Shown here: piece by piece, positions 23,340-36,179 of the stretch
Numbering within the stretch: position 1 is the stretch's first letter
How the letters are laid out: every line of letters starts with the position of its first letter
NCBI GenBank assembly: GCA_021613375.1
Contig: CM038716.1
Location: 17,058,024-17,122,023, forward strand
Source of the DNA: Megaleporinus macrocephalus
Taxonomy: Eukaryota; Chordata; Actinopteri; Characiformes; Anostomidae
Reading direction: 5' to 3'
DNA length: 64,000 nucleotides
The notes under the pieces: model-generated
What the model was told of the DNA's origin: nothing
The model's database searches: none
The model's input: only the letters and a program-made list of their open reading frames with translations
Translations under genes and position numbers: made by a program

Positions 23340-23990
23340 AATGTGTACATCTAGGAGTGACTTGTGACCCCCGCAGGACCACCGCAGAACAGGTATTATT
23401 TGTTTGGCGAATAATTCTCAGCACTGCAGTGATGTGGTGGTGGCGTGTTGTGCTGGTGCGAGTGGATCAGACACAGCAGTGCCACTGGGTTTTTAAAAAA
23501 CTGTGCCCGTTCACAGTCCACTCTATTAGAGACCCCTACCAAGCCGGCCCTGTTTGCTGCACAGTTGTGTTGGTCATTTACTAGTCCTTCTCCAGCAGTA
23601 ACAGTAAGCTGCCCACGGGACACTGTTGTCTGGATGCTTATGGTTGGTGGACTATTCTCAGTCCAGTAGCAAACTAAGGTGTTTGAAAACTCCAGCAGCA
23701 CTGCTGTGTCTGATCCACTTGTACCAGCACAACACACCACCACCACATCAGAGTCACTGCAGTGCTGAGAATTATTTATAACCCAAATAATACCTGTGTT
23801 CCACACTATCACCACTTTAGTGTCACTGCAGGACAGAGAATGATCCACCACCCATCTTACACCTGCTCTGTGGTGGTCCTGTGGGGGTCCTGTTCACTGA
23901 AGAACAGGGTTACAAAGTACGCAGAGCCACAGATAAACTACAGTTTGTAACTATAGAAATACAAAGTGCACCTATATTGTGAGTGGAGCT
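23340..23990. repeat. Foldback element of the 'CAGCACTGCAGTG' fish family (family B)
   Basis: The left half (ctcagcactgcagtgatgtg, gtggatcagacacagcagtg) reappears inverted in the right half (actgctgtgtctgatccact, cactgcagtgctgagaatta). The right flank contains ctgctctgtggtggtcctgt, mirrored on the left by aggaccaccgcagaac. This is a well-known fish inverted-repeat element with no transposase. Relatives lie at 36,180-36,690 and 59,040-59,440. Confidence 0.75.
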
Positions 23991-23999
23991 GATAAAAAC

Positions 24000-25050
24000 A
24001 ATCACATTGTAGACACACAGAAACAAAGAGGTTGTGACTTTTTAATACTAAAGTACATTGAAAAGTATTTTTGTATTTTTTATTAAAAGTAGATACGTAG
24101 TTAGTTAGTAGTTAGTAGACACTAAAGTAATATGCAATATTTTACCGAGTTTTGAACTTTCACAGAAAGTAGATAAGAGTAGACGTATAGAACAGAAGTA
24201 TTGTACTTTGCTCTTCAGTGGAAAGAAAAGATTGTGGGTGTAAAGAAAGACAGATAAAGAAAGGAGGACAGAATGAACTAGAAAAAAGCATTTTTCTGAA
24301 GGAAACACAGGATGGTTGCACAGCCTAAGAAGACGAGGAAGGATCAATAAACGACCAGTAGAGGAGTGCGGGTGGGTATGTCTGTGGATTAGAGGTTGTG
24401 GATCTGCTCTGAGTGAGTACAGGCAGTTTGGTGTCTGTAGGTTGAACGAAACAGACGACTGCGGGCCGAAACAACTCTACAGTCGTGGTCGGGGGTCTGC
24501 CCTGAGTCAGAGTAAGCGAAACAGCGTCTGTCGGTCAGAAATTAGTTCATTAGATTGGTGACTATTTTTCCATCCCATTCATTCTCTATTGGGGGGAAAA
24601 TTCGCTTCAGTCCAGAATCCGGCGAAAATCCGGCAGAAAAACAAGAATAATAAAGACAAGAATACCGTGGAATAACAATATTTCTTGTTATTAACCATAA
24701 CAAGAAGGAGAAAAAAATAAATAATAAGAAAAGAGAGGCACATTAAGTATTTTGAGCCCGTGACCTTTAGGCTGTGGCTGTCGATACAGCTGCTTAAACC
24801 CAACGGAGTGACCCTCCTGTGGTGTTTAGCGCCCCCCTGTGGTTGTCTAGTATGCTTGCGTAAGGCGTTTTGTAACTGATTAACTGGTGAACAATTTCAA
24901 TTCAATGTGAATGAATTAATTATAAAATTGATCCAGAGATCATGTTTTTCTGTATATTCCATACTGTACAGGTACTCAAAATATCATTTGTATCAGTGAA
25001 TGAACTCTGAAAGGATACCACTACTGGAGCGTCTTTCCCCCACCCGTTTT
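24000..25050. other. Intergenic between tlcd2-like and aifm genes
   Basis: It holds a fragment like the 19,005 element (24,030-24,110) and a degenerate internal duplication at 24,385-24,545, discussed in the findings. No gene recognised. Confidence 0.4.
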
Positions 25051-25059
25051 GTGTAGCAT

Positions 25060-25476
25060 CCCGCCTCCCTGCACTAGGATTGGCTGGCATTGTCTCAGTC
25101 TGCGCTCTTACTGGCTAGTGCTTCAAACTCGCGGTGTCCGCCGTAAATTTATAGCCTATCGTCGCGCATGGAGGGCGGGGCCCACCGGAATACGGGTGGG
25201 AAAAAAACACAACGCGATTCGCTCACATCAACGTGCTGTGTCATGGACCGTCAGCGATCTACCTGTTATTTCGTTGCCACTGACGACTGCAGGTAGCGTA
25301 AATAAGAGATGGGCGTCGTTTTTACTGAGCTGAGAAAAGCAGGCAGGCAGGTGCTTTACAGGCACTCAGTGATATCGTACAGCAAGCCTGTGACCTAAAT
25401 GCCGTCTATATGTATATGAACTAGAGCGGGTTTGTTCACTGGAGCAGCTCGGAGAACGCGTAGCTGTAACTGGGCG
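25060..25476 (+). promoter_or_regulatory. Promoter and putative 5' UTR exon of the AIFM-like gene
   Basis: An inverted CCAAT box (ATTGG, 25,079-25,083) and a GC box (GAGGGCGGGG, 25,171-25,180) lie in CpG-containing sequence. A good donor (GGGCG|GTGAGTGT) at 25,477 suggests that a noncoding first exon ends at 25,476 and joins the acceptor tttgtttag before 25,690. The transcription start is not determined. Confidence 0.45.
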
Positions 25477-25698
25477 GTGAGTGTAACTCAGGTTAGCGTA
25501 ATGGCTCTGATCTGTAAGTAATAATGTCATGAACACAGCGCTTGTGTGTGATTTGTAGATCGAAGGATCTGGGTAAAGTTTGCGTAGCCTGCGCAAACCG
25601 CAGTCCATGGTTTGGAGCACGACACAAACAGTAGCTGATCACTTTAACTGCACGGGTTTGTTATCTGCTGGTGTACTGGTTTGTTTAGGTTTATAACT

Positions 25699-28600
25699 AT
25701 GCGTTCTCTACACTTAGTGTTCATACGACAGACTGTATCAGGCGCTGCTGTGAGCAGCCAGTGTCACGTGCTGAGCTGCAGCACCCTCAGTAAACTAATC
25801 TCTCCTCTCTCAGTTCCTGTGAACTGTAGGAGATACTGTTGGATTTACCGACCGGTGTTCTTGTCGGGGAGAACTGGAAGAAATAATCGGTTTCACAGAG
25901 TCCTGCTACAAAAGACTCAGCCAGAGCACCGAGGTAATTATAGGTGGTTAAAGCAGAAAGAAGTAGTTACTGCTGCAACTCTGTAATACTTTTATATGTG
26001 ATCACATTTGGCGCTGAACTGTGGTTTTGGGTGATTTTTGCATGTTTATTAATTTATATTTTACGTTGTTGTAACTTAGTTCATGTTTGGAAACCCAACA
26101 TCATTAAAAAAATAATAAAGACCTACATACATAATATGAAAATATAAATCAAAAGACTCTACAACCAAGAGATTCACAACAAATATAAAATACAATATTT
26201 TCTTATTGTTAGACTCAGTGTTTGTTAGTAAATCTGATCTGATCTACTACTGTTAGACTCCCCTTGTTGGTATAAAATATATATCCTGTCTCTGTAATGC
26301 TGTACAGCTTCACACTGGCCCCTGTAGTTCCCTGTTAGTCTAGTTTTCACTTTCTAGTTCACAGTTTCTGGCTTTTGTTCTTTTAAACTGGCAGCTCTGA
26401 TCTCTGATCAGTTTTCTCCCTGTATTTATAATGTTCATGTTCACACAGCTGGTTGTGGACACTCACAAAGCATCTTTCTCATCACAAAGATCCCTCTCAT
26501 ATTCATGCTAAGGTCAGTCTGACCAGAGATCAGTAGGGGACAGCAGAGCACAACCTAACACATATTTAATTAAATAATCATTTTATTTATAATGAAATAT
26601 TGGAGTAAAATTGTGGAGTGAGTAAACTCTGGGCTTTATTGTTATAGATGCAAGAAAAGCCCTACAAATGAATTGAAAACACACTAATTTCAGTGCAGTC
26701 TTTTGTTGTTTGAACTAAATGGGTTTTAAACTTAAAGTGAAAAAGACTGTTTATTTTCTGAATTTAACGTATTGGCAAAAAGGTAAAATGGTAAAATGTG
26801 GCTGTGCAAAAGTTATGGCACATGGTTTATTTGTTTATTTTTTAACGTGTAAAACTGTGCAGTATAGTTTCCAGAAACAATGTCATATTTAAGTTTGTTC
26901 TCTGGAAATATGTATGTTACCAAGAACATTACTAAAACATGTAATCAGAGTTTTCCATATGACTGTAAATATTTGAAAATAAACTGTCATTGTTTACTTT
27001 GGGTGGCTTAGTTTTATCAGTGTGTTACTGTGCAGCCAGGCTCCACTGTGTATGCTTTAAAGCGGTTCTTTGTTGCAGCCATCAAGTGGGATGTAAATTA
27101 CTTTTGTAATTTCTTTGGGAAATCTCTGTCACATAGCAGATCATACTGCTATCATTATAAAAAAATAACTTGTTAGTGTAATATGCCATCTATAAAAACA
27201 AATCTGCAAGAGTAACAAAACAAAGAAAGGAAAACAACAAACACAAGAAATAAAAGTCTCACTCAGCATAAAGTTAACCAATGTCAACACAGAGAGACCA
27301 CAAAACAAAACATTGAGCAAAGACAAGGCAAACAGCTAGGGGTATAAATACACAGAAAACAAATAAGAAACACCTGGGACCACAGAGAGGGCGGGGCAAC
27401 AGACAGCACACAGGTGAGGGCCAAGGCAAAGGAGTGGAGTGAAAAAGAATAGCTGATAAAACACAACAAAGACAGAAACACTTGAAAGGAGCTCACAAGA
27501 GGGAATATAAATAAAGGCAGAAACAGACAGGAACAAAGAAAGAAAGCCAGGGGCAGGGCCAGACAGAAGGTGACAGCTTTCCTTGATCCCCTATTATTAC
27601 TCTAAAATACCTGTAATCCTAAAATGTCCTGTCACTCTAGTCTTTCCTGGTTTTGAGATTTGCTGTGCTTTGGCTGTGATCATGATGAATGTGATAAATA
27701 TATCTGTCTAGACGCCTAATCCACACCTACATCTGCGTCACTCTCCTCTTCGTTACTGAACTTCCATTTCTTCTCCAGTTCAGCTTTCTGTACTTTGCGT
27801 GATTCTTGTGTGCAAACTTTTATTTTGTTATATATGCAGGAAAAACAAGTATGACACCAACACCATCTGATGAAGTCACTGAAGTTGTGTGTTTGGAGAC
27901 GGATTTGCAGGATGGACAGTAATATCACTACTAAATCACATTTTTACCACAACACCACATTATTCTGTGGCAATTAAACACTCTCATGCTTTAATACCGT
28001 GTACTTGGGTGTCTTTGCATTGCAGAATGAAAGAGGTGGAAGTCGACCATCACAAAATTCTGCTGGTTCGTAATGAAGGCAAGTTTAGTGCGGTGGGTGG
28101 TCTGTGTACTCATTATGGAGCTCCGCTTATTAATGGTGAGTTATTGCTCTGCTATCCTGTCCTTTCACAAACAGACCACACAGTTCGTTTTTAATTAACA
28201 CTGCTTTGCCACACTTTTATGAGCCTGTATGAGTATATATGAAAGCATAGTTTATAACTCTCTCTATATTAATTAATTCGTTCACACATACGTTTATAAA
28301 TTCACATATAAGCTGTAACTTGTCTAGTCAACATAATCACCAATTTGATATGTCTTCAGTGAACACATACATTATGAGTCCAACCTAAAATACTTCTACC
28401 TGCGTTTAGTGAATCTGTAAGTTTATGTGTTTGATTGAACAGGGGCTTTGGTGGGAAACAGAGTCAGGTGCCCTTGGCATGGGGCTTGTTTTAACACTAA
28501 GACTGGAGATATTGAAGAATACCCAGGCTTAGACTCTCTGCCCATATACAAGGTATGTCTGAGATGTTTAACACAGTAGAAATTGTGTAAACCTGTTCAT

Positions 28601-31600
28601 TGAGTAAGACACTGTGTAAGCATGTTCAATTAAATGTCTAATACCAAATAAACACCCCCATGTCTCACCATCTCTTCTCTTCTTAAGGTGAAAGTTGAGG
28701 ATGGAAAGGTTTATGTTACAGTGAATAAACAGGTCAGTCCCTTCCTGATTTGTATTTGTCCAGCGCTTAAATTCCATCAAATGTTCAATTCATATACAAA
28801 ATACAGAGGTCTGCTAATTACAGTATCTTATTGGTCTGCGTTTCAACAATTTACCTCTTCATTTCCATGTTAGAAGTTGACTAAGCGTGTTAAAGAAATG
28901 AGCTGCAGAGTGCCTGGAGTCTGTCACACTGTGCTCCTGATTGGAGGAGGTGAGTCTAATGCTTCTGTATGTCTTGATTGGGTCCCTATGGTCATAAAAA
29001 TCCTGTTAAAGTCACAGAATTAGGGGCTAAAATTATTTTGTCAGTAGAAGTTGACAGTCAAATTATATGTTTGGTTGATTTTCCAAGTGAAAATAACAAA
29101 ACCAAGAAAATAAGGGGTAGTATGGGGTTTTTCTACACATTTTGGTGCACAATTACTTTTTATAGCCAATCAGAAGACATACAGTGTGAGATATGCCATA
29201 ACGTTCACACTGTCCACACATGTTTGTTTTTCTCCATGTTTACATCATTAGCAAATAAACAGTAATTGTGCACCAAAATGTTTTCACCTTAACAGAACAT
29301 GATGCAACCAGAATCGCTCAAACACATGTACTGTAGACTGTAGCTTTCCTAAGGACTCTGAAATTAACTAGCTTTTTTTGTTACTTGGCAACAATAGCTA
29401 ATTGTATTTGTACTGCAAATGAGTCATAGTTGGTCAGAGGTGGAACCTTCAAAGTCACAGCAGTCAGCTTTAACACTTCCCTGCTTTTGTGCGGATGATA
29501 GCTGTAGCCTATACATTCACACTTTTCCTAAAAAGAAGTGCTACAATTAAATAATAAAAATACAGAAAATACATTTATATAGTTGAAGTAATACAGCCCT
29601 AAGTTACACTGCACATTCATATGAAATCCAAAATTTTAAAACGTAATGGTTTTCTATTCCATCTGAAATGTTTTAACTCTGTTTTAACCCTTATACAGTG
29701 ATATAGGTCCTAAGTCAGATATCTGATATTTTTCATGCACTTATCAGTTGATGCAAACACTGATACATAAACATTTATATAAGTCCAAATTGGGAATATG
29801 CCTGCCTGGATTACCTTCACAGAGAAAAACTAATTTTCTTGTATAGGATTACAAATTAAATGCAGTCATTTTAGCGCAGTAGCCCAACAGCACGTTCTGC
29901 TCCTCCAAAGTCATTAAACATTACATTGATTGAATATCAGCAAAGGCTAAACATTTGCCACGAGTCATTTCTGTCAATACTTTTATTGCTCCCATATAAT
30001 TGTGCATCCCGACTTCAGTTGCTTTTTCTACATGCCACGTTTGTGTGTTTATTGTGTATTCCCGCAGGTCCGGCCTCCTTGCAGTGTGCTGAGACTCTCC
30101 GACAGAACAACTATGAAGGGAGGATCATAATGGTCACCAAAGATGAGCAGCTACCTCTTGACAAAACCAAACTCAGTAAGGTGAGAGTGAATCATGTTCT
30201 GCTTAGAATTTTTTAGGATGTTTTGTGTTTCTGATCAATGAAATCACCTGGAGATCAAAGGAGAGAGATTGAATATGTTGTTGTTTGTATTATCACTGTT
30301 TGTGCTGCAGCTTATTTTTCTGTTCAAACCCTTTTATGTAGGCCATGAATATAGAGGTTGAAAAAATTCTCCTTCGTCCAAGTGACTTCCTCCAGCAGCA
30401 CGGCATTGAAGTATGGAAAGAAAAGAACGTAAGTGGAGAACGTTCAACTGAATTCGCCTGACATTTATAAAATGATGTACACATAATGATGGAACACCAG
30501 CTGGAAAACAGACAGTACTGTGCAAAAGGCACCTAAAGAATATATTAAAGCTATTTATATTGATTATTATTTTATAACATTATATATCAGAGATGTTCAC
30601 AAGTCACAAAATGCAAGTCCAAGACAGAAGTCTTTAGGCAAGAGTCTAAGTCAAGTCACGAGTCTTTAGGCTAGCATCTAAGTCAATGACAACAAGTCAA
30701 TACAACGTATTTAAGTGTATGATAAAAATACACAGCTATATATATATATATATATATAATTAGTTGTGTTTTCAGATGCCTTATGAAGTCGTGGTTGTGG
30801 TTGTTCCAGTGTCTTTGATTTGTTTCCCACATTCTTTACACATTGCCACCCTTCAGTTATGTCCAAGGACTTTAAACTCCTTGTAGCCGAATGCTACCAC
30901 ATACCGTACTCTAGCTGAAGCCATGCCACCCTTGTTTGTTTATGCTTGACCCTTCTCTCCAATTCCTGCTCTGGATTAGCAGATGTTGTGATACGTCATG
31001 AGAAAGGGGGCTGCGTCCCAAATCACAGAACCAAAAATACGGCATACTCACACAACGAAAGCATTTTTATATAACTTTTGCCTCGATAACGGACTGACTC
31101 TTATTGTTCACAAGTCATTTTGGACTAGTCTGAGTCGAGAGTCATTAGGGACGAGTTTTAAGTCAAGTCTGAAGTCTTTTTCTAGGCGATTTAAGTGTAA
31201 CTTCAACTCGATTCGCTTACTCGAGTGCCCATCTCTGTTATATATACACTATATAACATTAGAATAAATAGAAATAAACATTCATGCAGTAAATGTATCC
31301 AGACTGTCTTGTTTTTAAAGGGTTGTTAGGTTTGAAGTAAGCTGATTCGAAGAAATACAAAGTTTTAATTGCACAGATTCCACAAATACGATCTGGCTGC
31401 CACAAAGAGAGGTTTAGAAATTGTTACACAAACATGTTAACACACAATGTTATTATTTTTCTAAACACTTCATAAACCTACTGCCCAGTTAACAGATGTT
31501 TGCTACTGCACTTGATGCTGTCATGTGTTAGGCCTACTGGTTCTTGCCCATTACAGGTGGTTTCTGTGAACACAGAGGCAAAAACCGTGGCTTTCAGTGA

Positions 31601-34600
31601 TGGCTCCTCTCAACACTATGATCAGCTGTTGATCTCTACAGGAGCCAGGTCAGTTCCATTCAGTTCAGCTTTCTGCTATGTATTTCTTCAGGTTATAATA
31701 ACTGCCAGCTGTCCTTTTACGTTGTAGAGCTCGAGCCGTGCACTGTCCAGGTGCTGAGATGGAGAATGTGAAAGTCTTGGAAAGCTATAAGGATGCTGCT
31801 GTGATTTATCAGATGAGTGTGGGCAAAAAGGTGGTCATCATTGGAACATCTTTCATAGGTATAGTCTGCATCCCTCTACTACCAACCCTGTATGCATTTA
31901 CTGTACAAGAAGAAGCTAAAACAGTATGTATTTCACATTCATTCGCTATTTTCAGCACCTAAAACAAAACCTTTTATTTCTTGATCCTAGGAATGGAGGT
32001 AGCAGCGTATCTGTCTGACAAAGCAGCCAGTGTAGCCGTGGTGGGAAGGTCCAAATTTCCTTACCAGCTTTCACTGGGACCAGATATTGGGAGAATGACT
32101 ATGAAGGTCAGAGATTTTCTGTGGTTTCTGTCTGCTCGTTCTGCTGTAACACAGTTTTTATGGTGAAATCCTTCCGTTTAAAGATGCTGGAGGAGAAGAA
32201 CGTGAAATTCTACATGAGCAGTGGTGTGGCTGAGATGCGAGGTGAAAACGGACGGGTAAGACTGAACACTATTCAAAAATGTGCTGTTGGGCTCAAGAAC
32301 AGCAGCTTGCCACCGTGATAGACTCCTGTTTTTTATAGGTGAAGGAAATTGTGCTGCAAAATGGTGATGTCCTGCCAGCAGATGTTGTTATTGTGGGCAT
32401 TGGTAAGTACAGAAACATGCTGCTAGAACCACAGGGGCCAGCTCGCCTTCGACCAACCGCTATTTTAAAGCACTCTGGCGAACCCACTACTATTTTAATT
32501 CAGGACAAAAAAGAGGAAAATAAAAACGAACACTACTCTCCTTAAACTGCACAGAGCTTAAGACAAACAGAGTCAAACTCTGAGAGAGGTCCAATCTCCA
32601 TTTACTAAAGCTCATTAAAGCGAGTTTTTGTATCCCACCAATGCCGTAATGTTTACTACACTACACAGTCTAATACACATAGTCACGGTTTGTTTTCTAC
32701 ACTAAAGTCACTAAATGCCAGTTTCAGTATTTCTTACTGCCGTCTTGCCAAAGTAAATTGTGGTGTTCTGAAATGTAAGCTATAAACGTTTGCTATCAGA
32801 GCTGAACCAGAACATTTCTAACTCTGGAGTGGCATCTCTGGCCAAACTCAGTGAACCAGAGATCACAGAGATCACTCCTTCATGAATAAGTTTGTGGGGA
32901 CATTTATTGGCATTACATACTTTATGTACGGCTGAAAGGTAGTTTGAATCTGTCAGTTAGTGAGTGACCTAGCTGTGTTTTGTCGCTTAGCCAGCCACAT
33001 GTTTTTGTATGTTTTTGTTTTCTTTGTTAGGGTTTTGCTTTTTTTAAACAGTATGTTTTGCCACCTTTGGAGGTGAAACCCGGCTTCATATCACTGTTAA
33101 TTAAGACTATAAGTTAGACTAAGTCAGTTTGTGTAAATGATCTAGGTCTCAGGGTGAAACTCTCAGAAAATGTCTAGAGTAATATATATATATATATATG
33201 GTACACTTGTTTGTAGAAGAAAATCTGGAGGAGGCAACAGTTTCTCCTTGAATAGACAGTGTGGCACGATTCCCGTATGTCTGACTGTACTTGTACTTCT
33301 TGTCAGGTGTCATCCCTAACTCTGATTTCCTCAAGGGGAGCGTGGTGAAGGTTGATTCAAGAAATGGGGTTGTTGTTGATAAGGTAAGGTTTCTGTATGC
33401 AGTATACAGTATGTGCACCATGCAGTCGTACTAAATGCATGTCCTTTTTTGTCTGAAGTTCATGAGAACCAACGTTCCAGATGTCTACGCTGCTGGAGAC
33501 GTGACATCTTTTCCTCTTCCTATTCATGAGGATAAGAGGGTGCAGATTGGACACTGGCAACTGGCACAAGCACACGGTAATGCAGAATAACACTGCTGTC
33601 CAATAAAAACTGAAAGTGTTTTCAAAATGCCAACTTCACAGCAGAGATCAAAAACAGTCTTACCTTTCAATGTAAGTCAATAGAAGCAGATTTTTTTTTA
33701 TTTTGGAGCATTTCTATTGGTCCATTCATTAGAAATTTTGAAAAACTGACAGATATTGAGATACATTTAAGTTTATTAAGTAACAAAAACACAAAACTCT
33801 ACCAAGATAACAAAAGGAAACACGAAACTAGAAACACTGACTGACTGATACATCTACAAAAGAAAACAATGACAGGGTTAACAGTGAACTAACACGCAGG
33901 TAACAGGCAACAAGGGTTGCACTGACATAGAGATGAGACAAAACACCAAGCACAGACTACCCAGACAACCAGGGATATATACAGGAACTAATAACAATCA
34001 CCTGGGGATAACAAGAGGGAGCAAACACAGAGCAGGTGAGGGGCGGAGACACAAAGCACATGACTGAAACGTAAATAGAAGCACACAGACATGACAGGGC
34101 GATGTAAACAGATAATGAGTGAAGAACAAAACAATTTTAACTTTCTGTTTTTATCTTTAGGAAGAGTCGCTGCTTTAAACATGCTGAATAAGCAGACTCA
34201 ATTCAGCTCGATTCCATATTTTTGGACTGTGCTGCTGGGAAAAAGTATCCGATATACAGGTGACCATTATAAATGAGTTTCGTCTTTGAGACACATAATT
34301 TATTGCTGAAATTAATCACATTATTTTTTTCTGTTTGCTCAAGGTTATGGCGAAGGTTACACAGACATCATTGTGAAAGGGAGCGTCGATGAGAGAAAGT
34401 TTCTTGCGTTTTATATAAAGTAATGGAAGATTGTATTGTTATTTGTTAACTTGTTATTATGGTGTCTGTTGTTAACAAATCAATCAGAAATATGTCAGTC
34501 CTGTGACAGAAGCTGTACAGTAATCTTTTGTTTATTTGCTTTGTAATCCAGAGGTGATGAAGTTGTAGCAGCTGCCAGCTTGAACTTTGACCCTGCTGTG

Positions 34601-35754
34601 TCAAGGTTGGCAGAAATAATGGCAACAGGGAAGAAAATCACAAAGTCACAAGCTGAGTAAGTCAGGCAGTTCCAGTGTGTAGAATCCTACACAGCATTGA
34701 TAATGAACTAATCAAATTAATGTCCAGAATGCCTCATATTGGAAAAGTGGTGACAGTATCTTGCTGATTATATAGCCGCTCCTAATTATTTTTCTTTTAG
34801 ATCTTTTCTGTAAGTAGATCATTGTTTAATAACATTTATTATTTTTTTCCATCATAACTTGCTTTACGGTTTGTGCCTAGTTTGGGAAAAACATGTTGTT
34901 ATTAAATGACAATCATTCTATGATTTCTTCCAAGTTTTACTGAGTATACAACTAAAGTAGGTTCACTAATGATGATATTTTGCTTAATTAGACAGAAAAT
35001 CTACGTCTAAGAGGCTTGTGTGTATTACATGTACAATTTGGAGAAACCCGGTTTTGCTTTGTTATGGATGACAAGTGATTTTAGAGTTTATCCACAAGCC
35101 ACTTTTTAATTTAATAATTATATTGTCAGTTAGACAGAGGTGGGTAGCCATACTAAAAGTAATATTGTTATTGAAATAATGGCTCAGAAAGTAAATGTAC
35201 CTTTGCAAAAAACAACTTGCATATAAGATAAAAGTATCCGTTAAAAATACTTTTAGAACTACACTAACTTATTAGTGCATCCAGCATGTGTCCGCAAAAG
35301 AACTGAGGCTGCTCTACTTTTTTTTATTCACTCTTGGTCTAAAATGAAATTATTAACTTCAAATGTCAGAGAGGTGAACATAGCACACAATGAAATTACA
35401 GTTTTATTCCAAATTATTTTAAAGCATGTTCCTTAGTCCAAATATCATTAAAGTTAGATCCTATGTAAAGGACAGCAGGACTTCTATATTAAATTTCAAA
35501 ACATGTTCTGAAAGTCATGAAATTAGATTCTTTGCACTTCTTTGACCCAAATAAAGCTTTCTTGAGCTTACTTTTGATTCCTTTAAAGCTGCCAACATTT
35601 GCCAACTTCTGTATTCAACTTCTGTTTATACTGAAATGTGAGCACAGGATACCAGAGTTTGTTAGTCATACATGATGTTGTCTGTTTTCACAGATCAGAG
35701 GACCTTGGATGGTTGAAGCTGCCGTTTACAGTTGTACTCAGCACTGCCTTCTGA
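25699..35754 (+). CDS. aifm4: Rieske-type apoptosis-inducing factor, AIFM3-like (AIFM4)
   Basis: Nineteen coding exons: 25699-25933, 27840-27918, 28026-28135, 28443-28552, 28688-28732, 28874-28949, 30068-30180, 30342-30428, 31557-31648, 31728-31858, 31991-32106, 32184-32255, 32339-32402, 33307-33383, 33459-33576, 34161-34259, 34344-34419, 34552-34656, 35694-35754. All introns are GT-AG and in phase, giving 621 residues (human AIFM3 is about 605). Residues 1-74 are rich in Arg, Ser and hydrophobics with almost no acid, like a mitochondrial presequence. The Rieske [2Fe-2S] ligands are C132, H134, C151 and H154 (CTHYGAP, CPWHGAC). An FAD-binding start GGGPAS lies at 217-222, the NAD-site motif GTSFIG at 355-360, and a second FAD motif (DVYAAGDV) at 477-484. 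Family knowledge: AIFM proteins are flavin NAD(P)H oxidoreductases tied to mitochondria and cell death. Fish have Rieske-bearing AIFM3, 4 and 5; the choice of 4 is a best guess. The start is the first ATG in its exon. Confidence 0.9.
25934..27839 (+). other. AIFM-like intron 1
   Basis: A 1.9 kb intron with MITE-like sequence around 26,800-26,850 (gctgtgcaaaagttatggca). Between 27,190 and 27,590 there is a dispersed repeat (ggtataaatacacagaaaac, cacacaggtgagggccaagg), related to the one at 33,770-34,100. Confidence 0.6.
29139..29280. repeat. Palindromic element with perfect 20-bp inverted ends
   Basis: The left arm CATTTTGGTGCACAATTACT (29,139-29,158) and the right arm AGTAATTGTGCACCAAAATG (29,261-29,280) are exact reverse complements. 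They enclose about 100 bases with no coding capacity, in intron 6 of the AIFM-like gene. This looks like a recent MITE or solo terminal-repeat insertion. Confidence 0.7.
30590..31240. repeat. Fish 'AAGTC/GAGTC' dispersed element in AIFM-like intron 8
   Basis: The left part is rich in aagtc and gagtct words (caagtccaagacagaagtct, cgagtctttaggctagc). The right part carries similar words (gtctgagtcgagagtcatta) and ends gagtgcccatctctg. A (TA)n run is at 30,737-30,758. It is a common fish non-coding repeat. Confidence 0.6.
32403..33306 (+). other. AIFM-like intron 13
   Basis: A 0.9 kb intron with a short (TA)n run at 33,182-33,199. Nothing else recognised. Confidence 0.5.
33588..34100. repeat. 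MITE family A fragment plus dispersed repeat in AIFM-like intron 15
   Basis: 33,588-33,745 has the family A phrases ctgtccaataaaaactgaaa and catttctattggtccattca. 33,770-34,100 is a separate A-rich repeat (acaccaagcacagactaccc, gagcaggtgaggggcggaga), like that at 27,190-27,590. Confidence 0.55.
34657..35693 (+). other. AIFM-like intron 18
   Basis: Last intron of the gene, about 1 kb. It contains a fragment at 35,145-35,270 (agacagaggtgggtagccat) of the element type seen at 19,005. No exon seen. Confidence 0.5.
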
Positions 35755-36179
35755 TATGCCTTTAGTTATGAAGAGTGCCTGGACGTTCTGAATCATCTAC
35801 TGTTCCAGTTTACATGTAATATCTTCTGTCGGCTAGACCAAAGACTCAGTGGCCCAGAGATAACTTACAACTATTCAAAGTACTAGATTAAGCTTTATTA
35901 TCTCCTTGTTGGAGAATTGGCCTTTTCTGTTTCTGTATTGATTTTCTCTCTTTGTCATTCCTTTAATATTGCATAGAGAAACTTACATGCTGACTTGGCA
36001 TTATTTACTTTAAATTTGACTGAATCCTTTTCTTGTTTATAAGTTAAAGAAATTTTAATTGTGTATTTAAACTGTACTGCCTCCAGTACTGTCTAGATTC
36101 CACTGCGTTGAGTATATTTTTTTTCACATGTAAGGTTGATGTATGTGAAACGTACGTGTTATTACAAAATAATAGTGAC

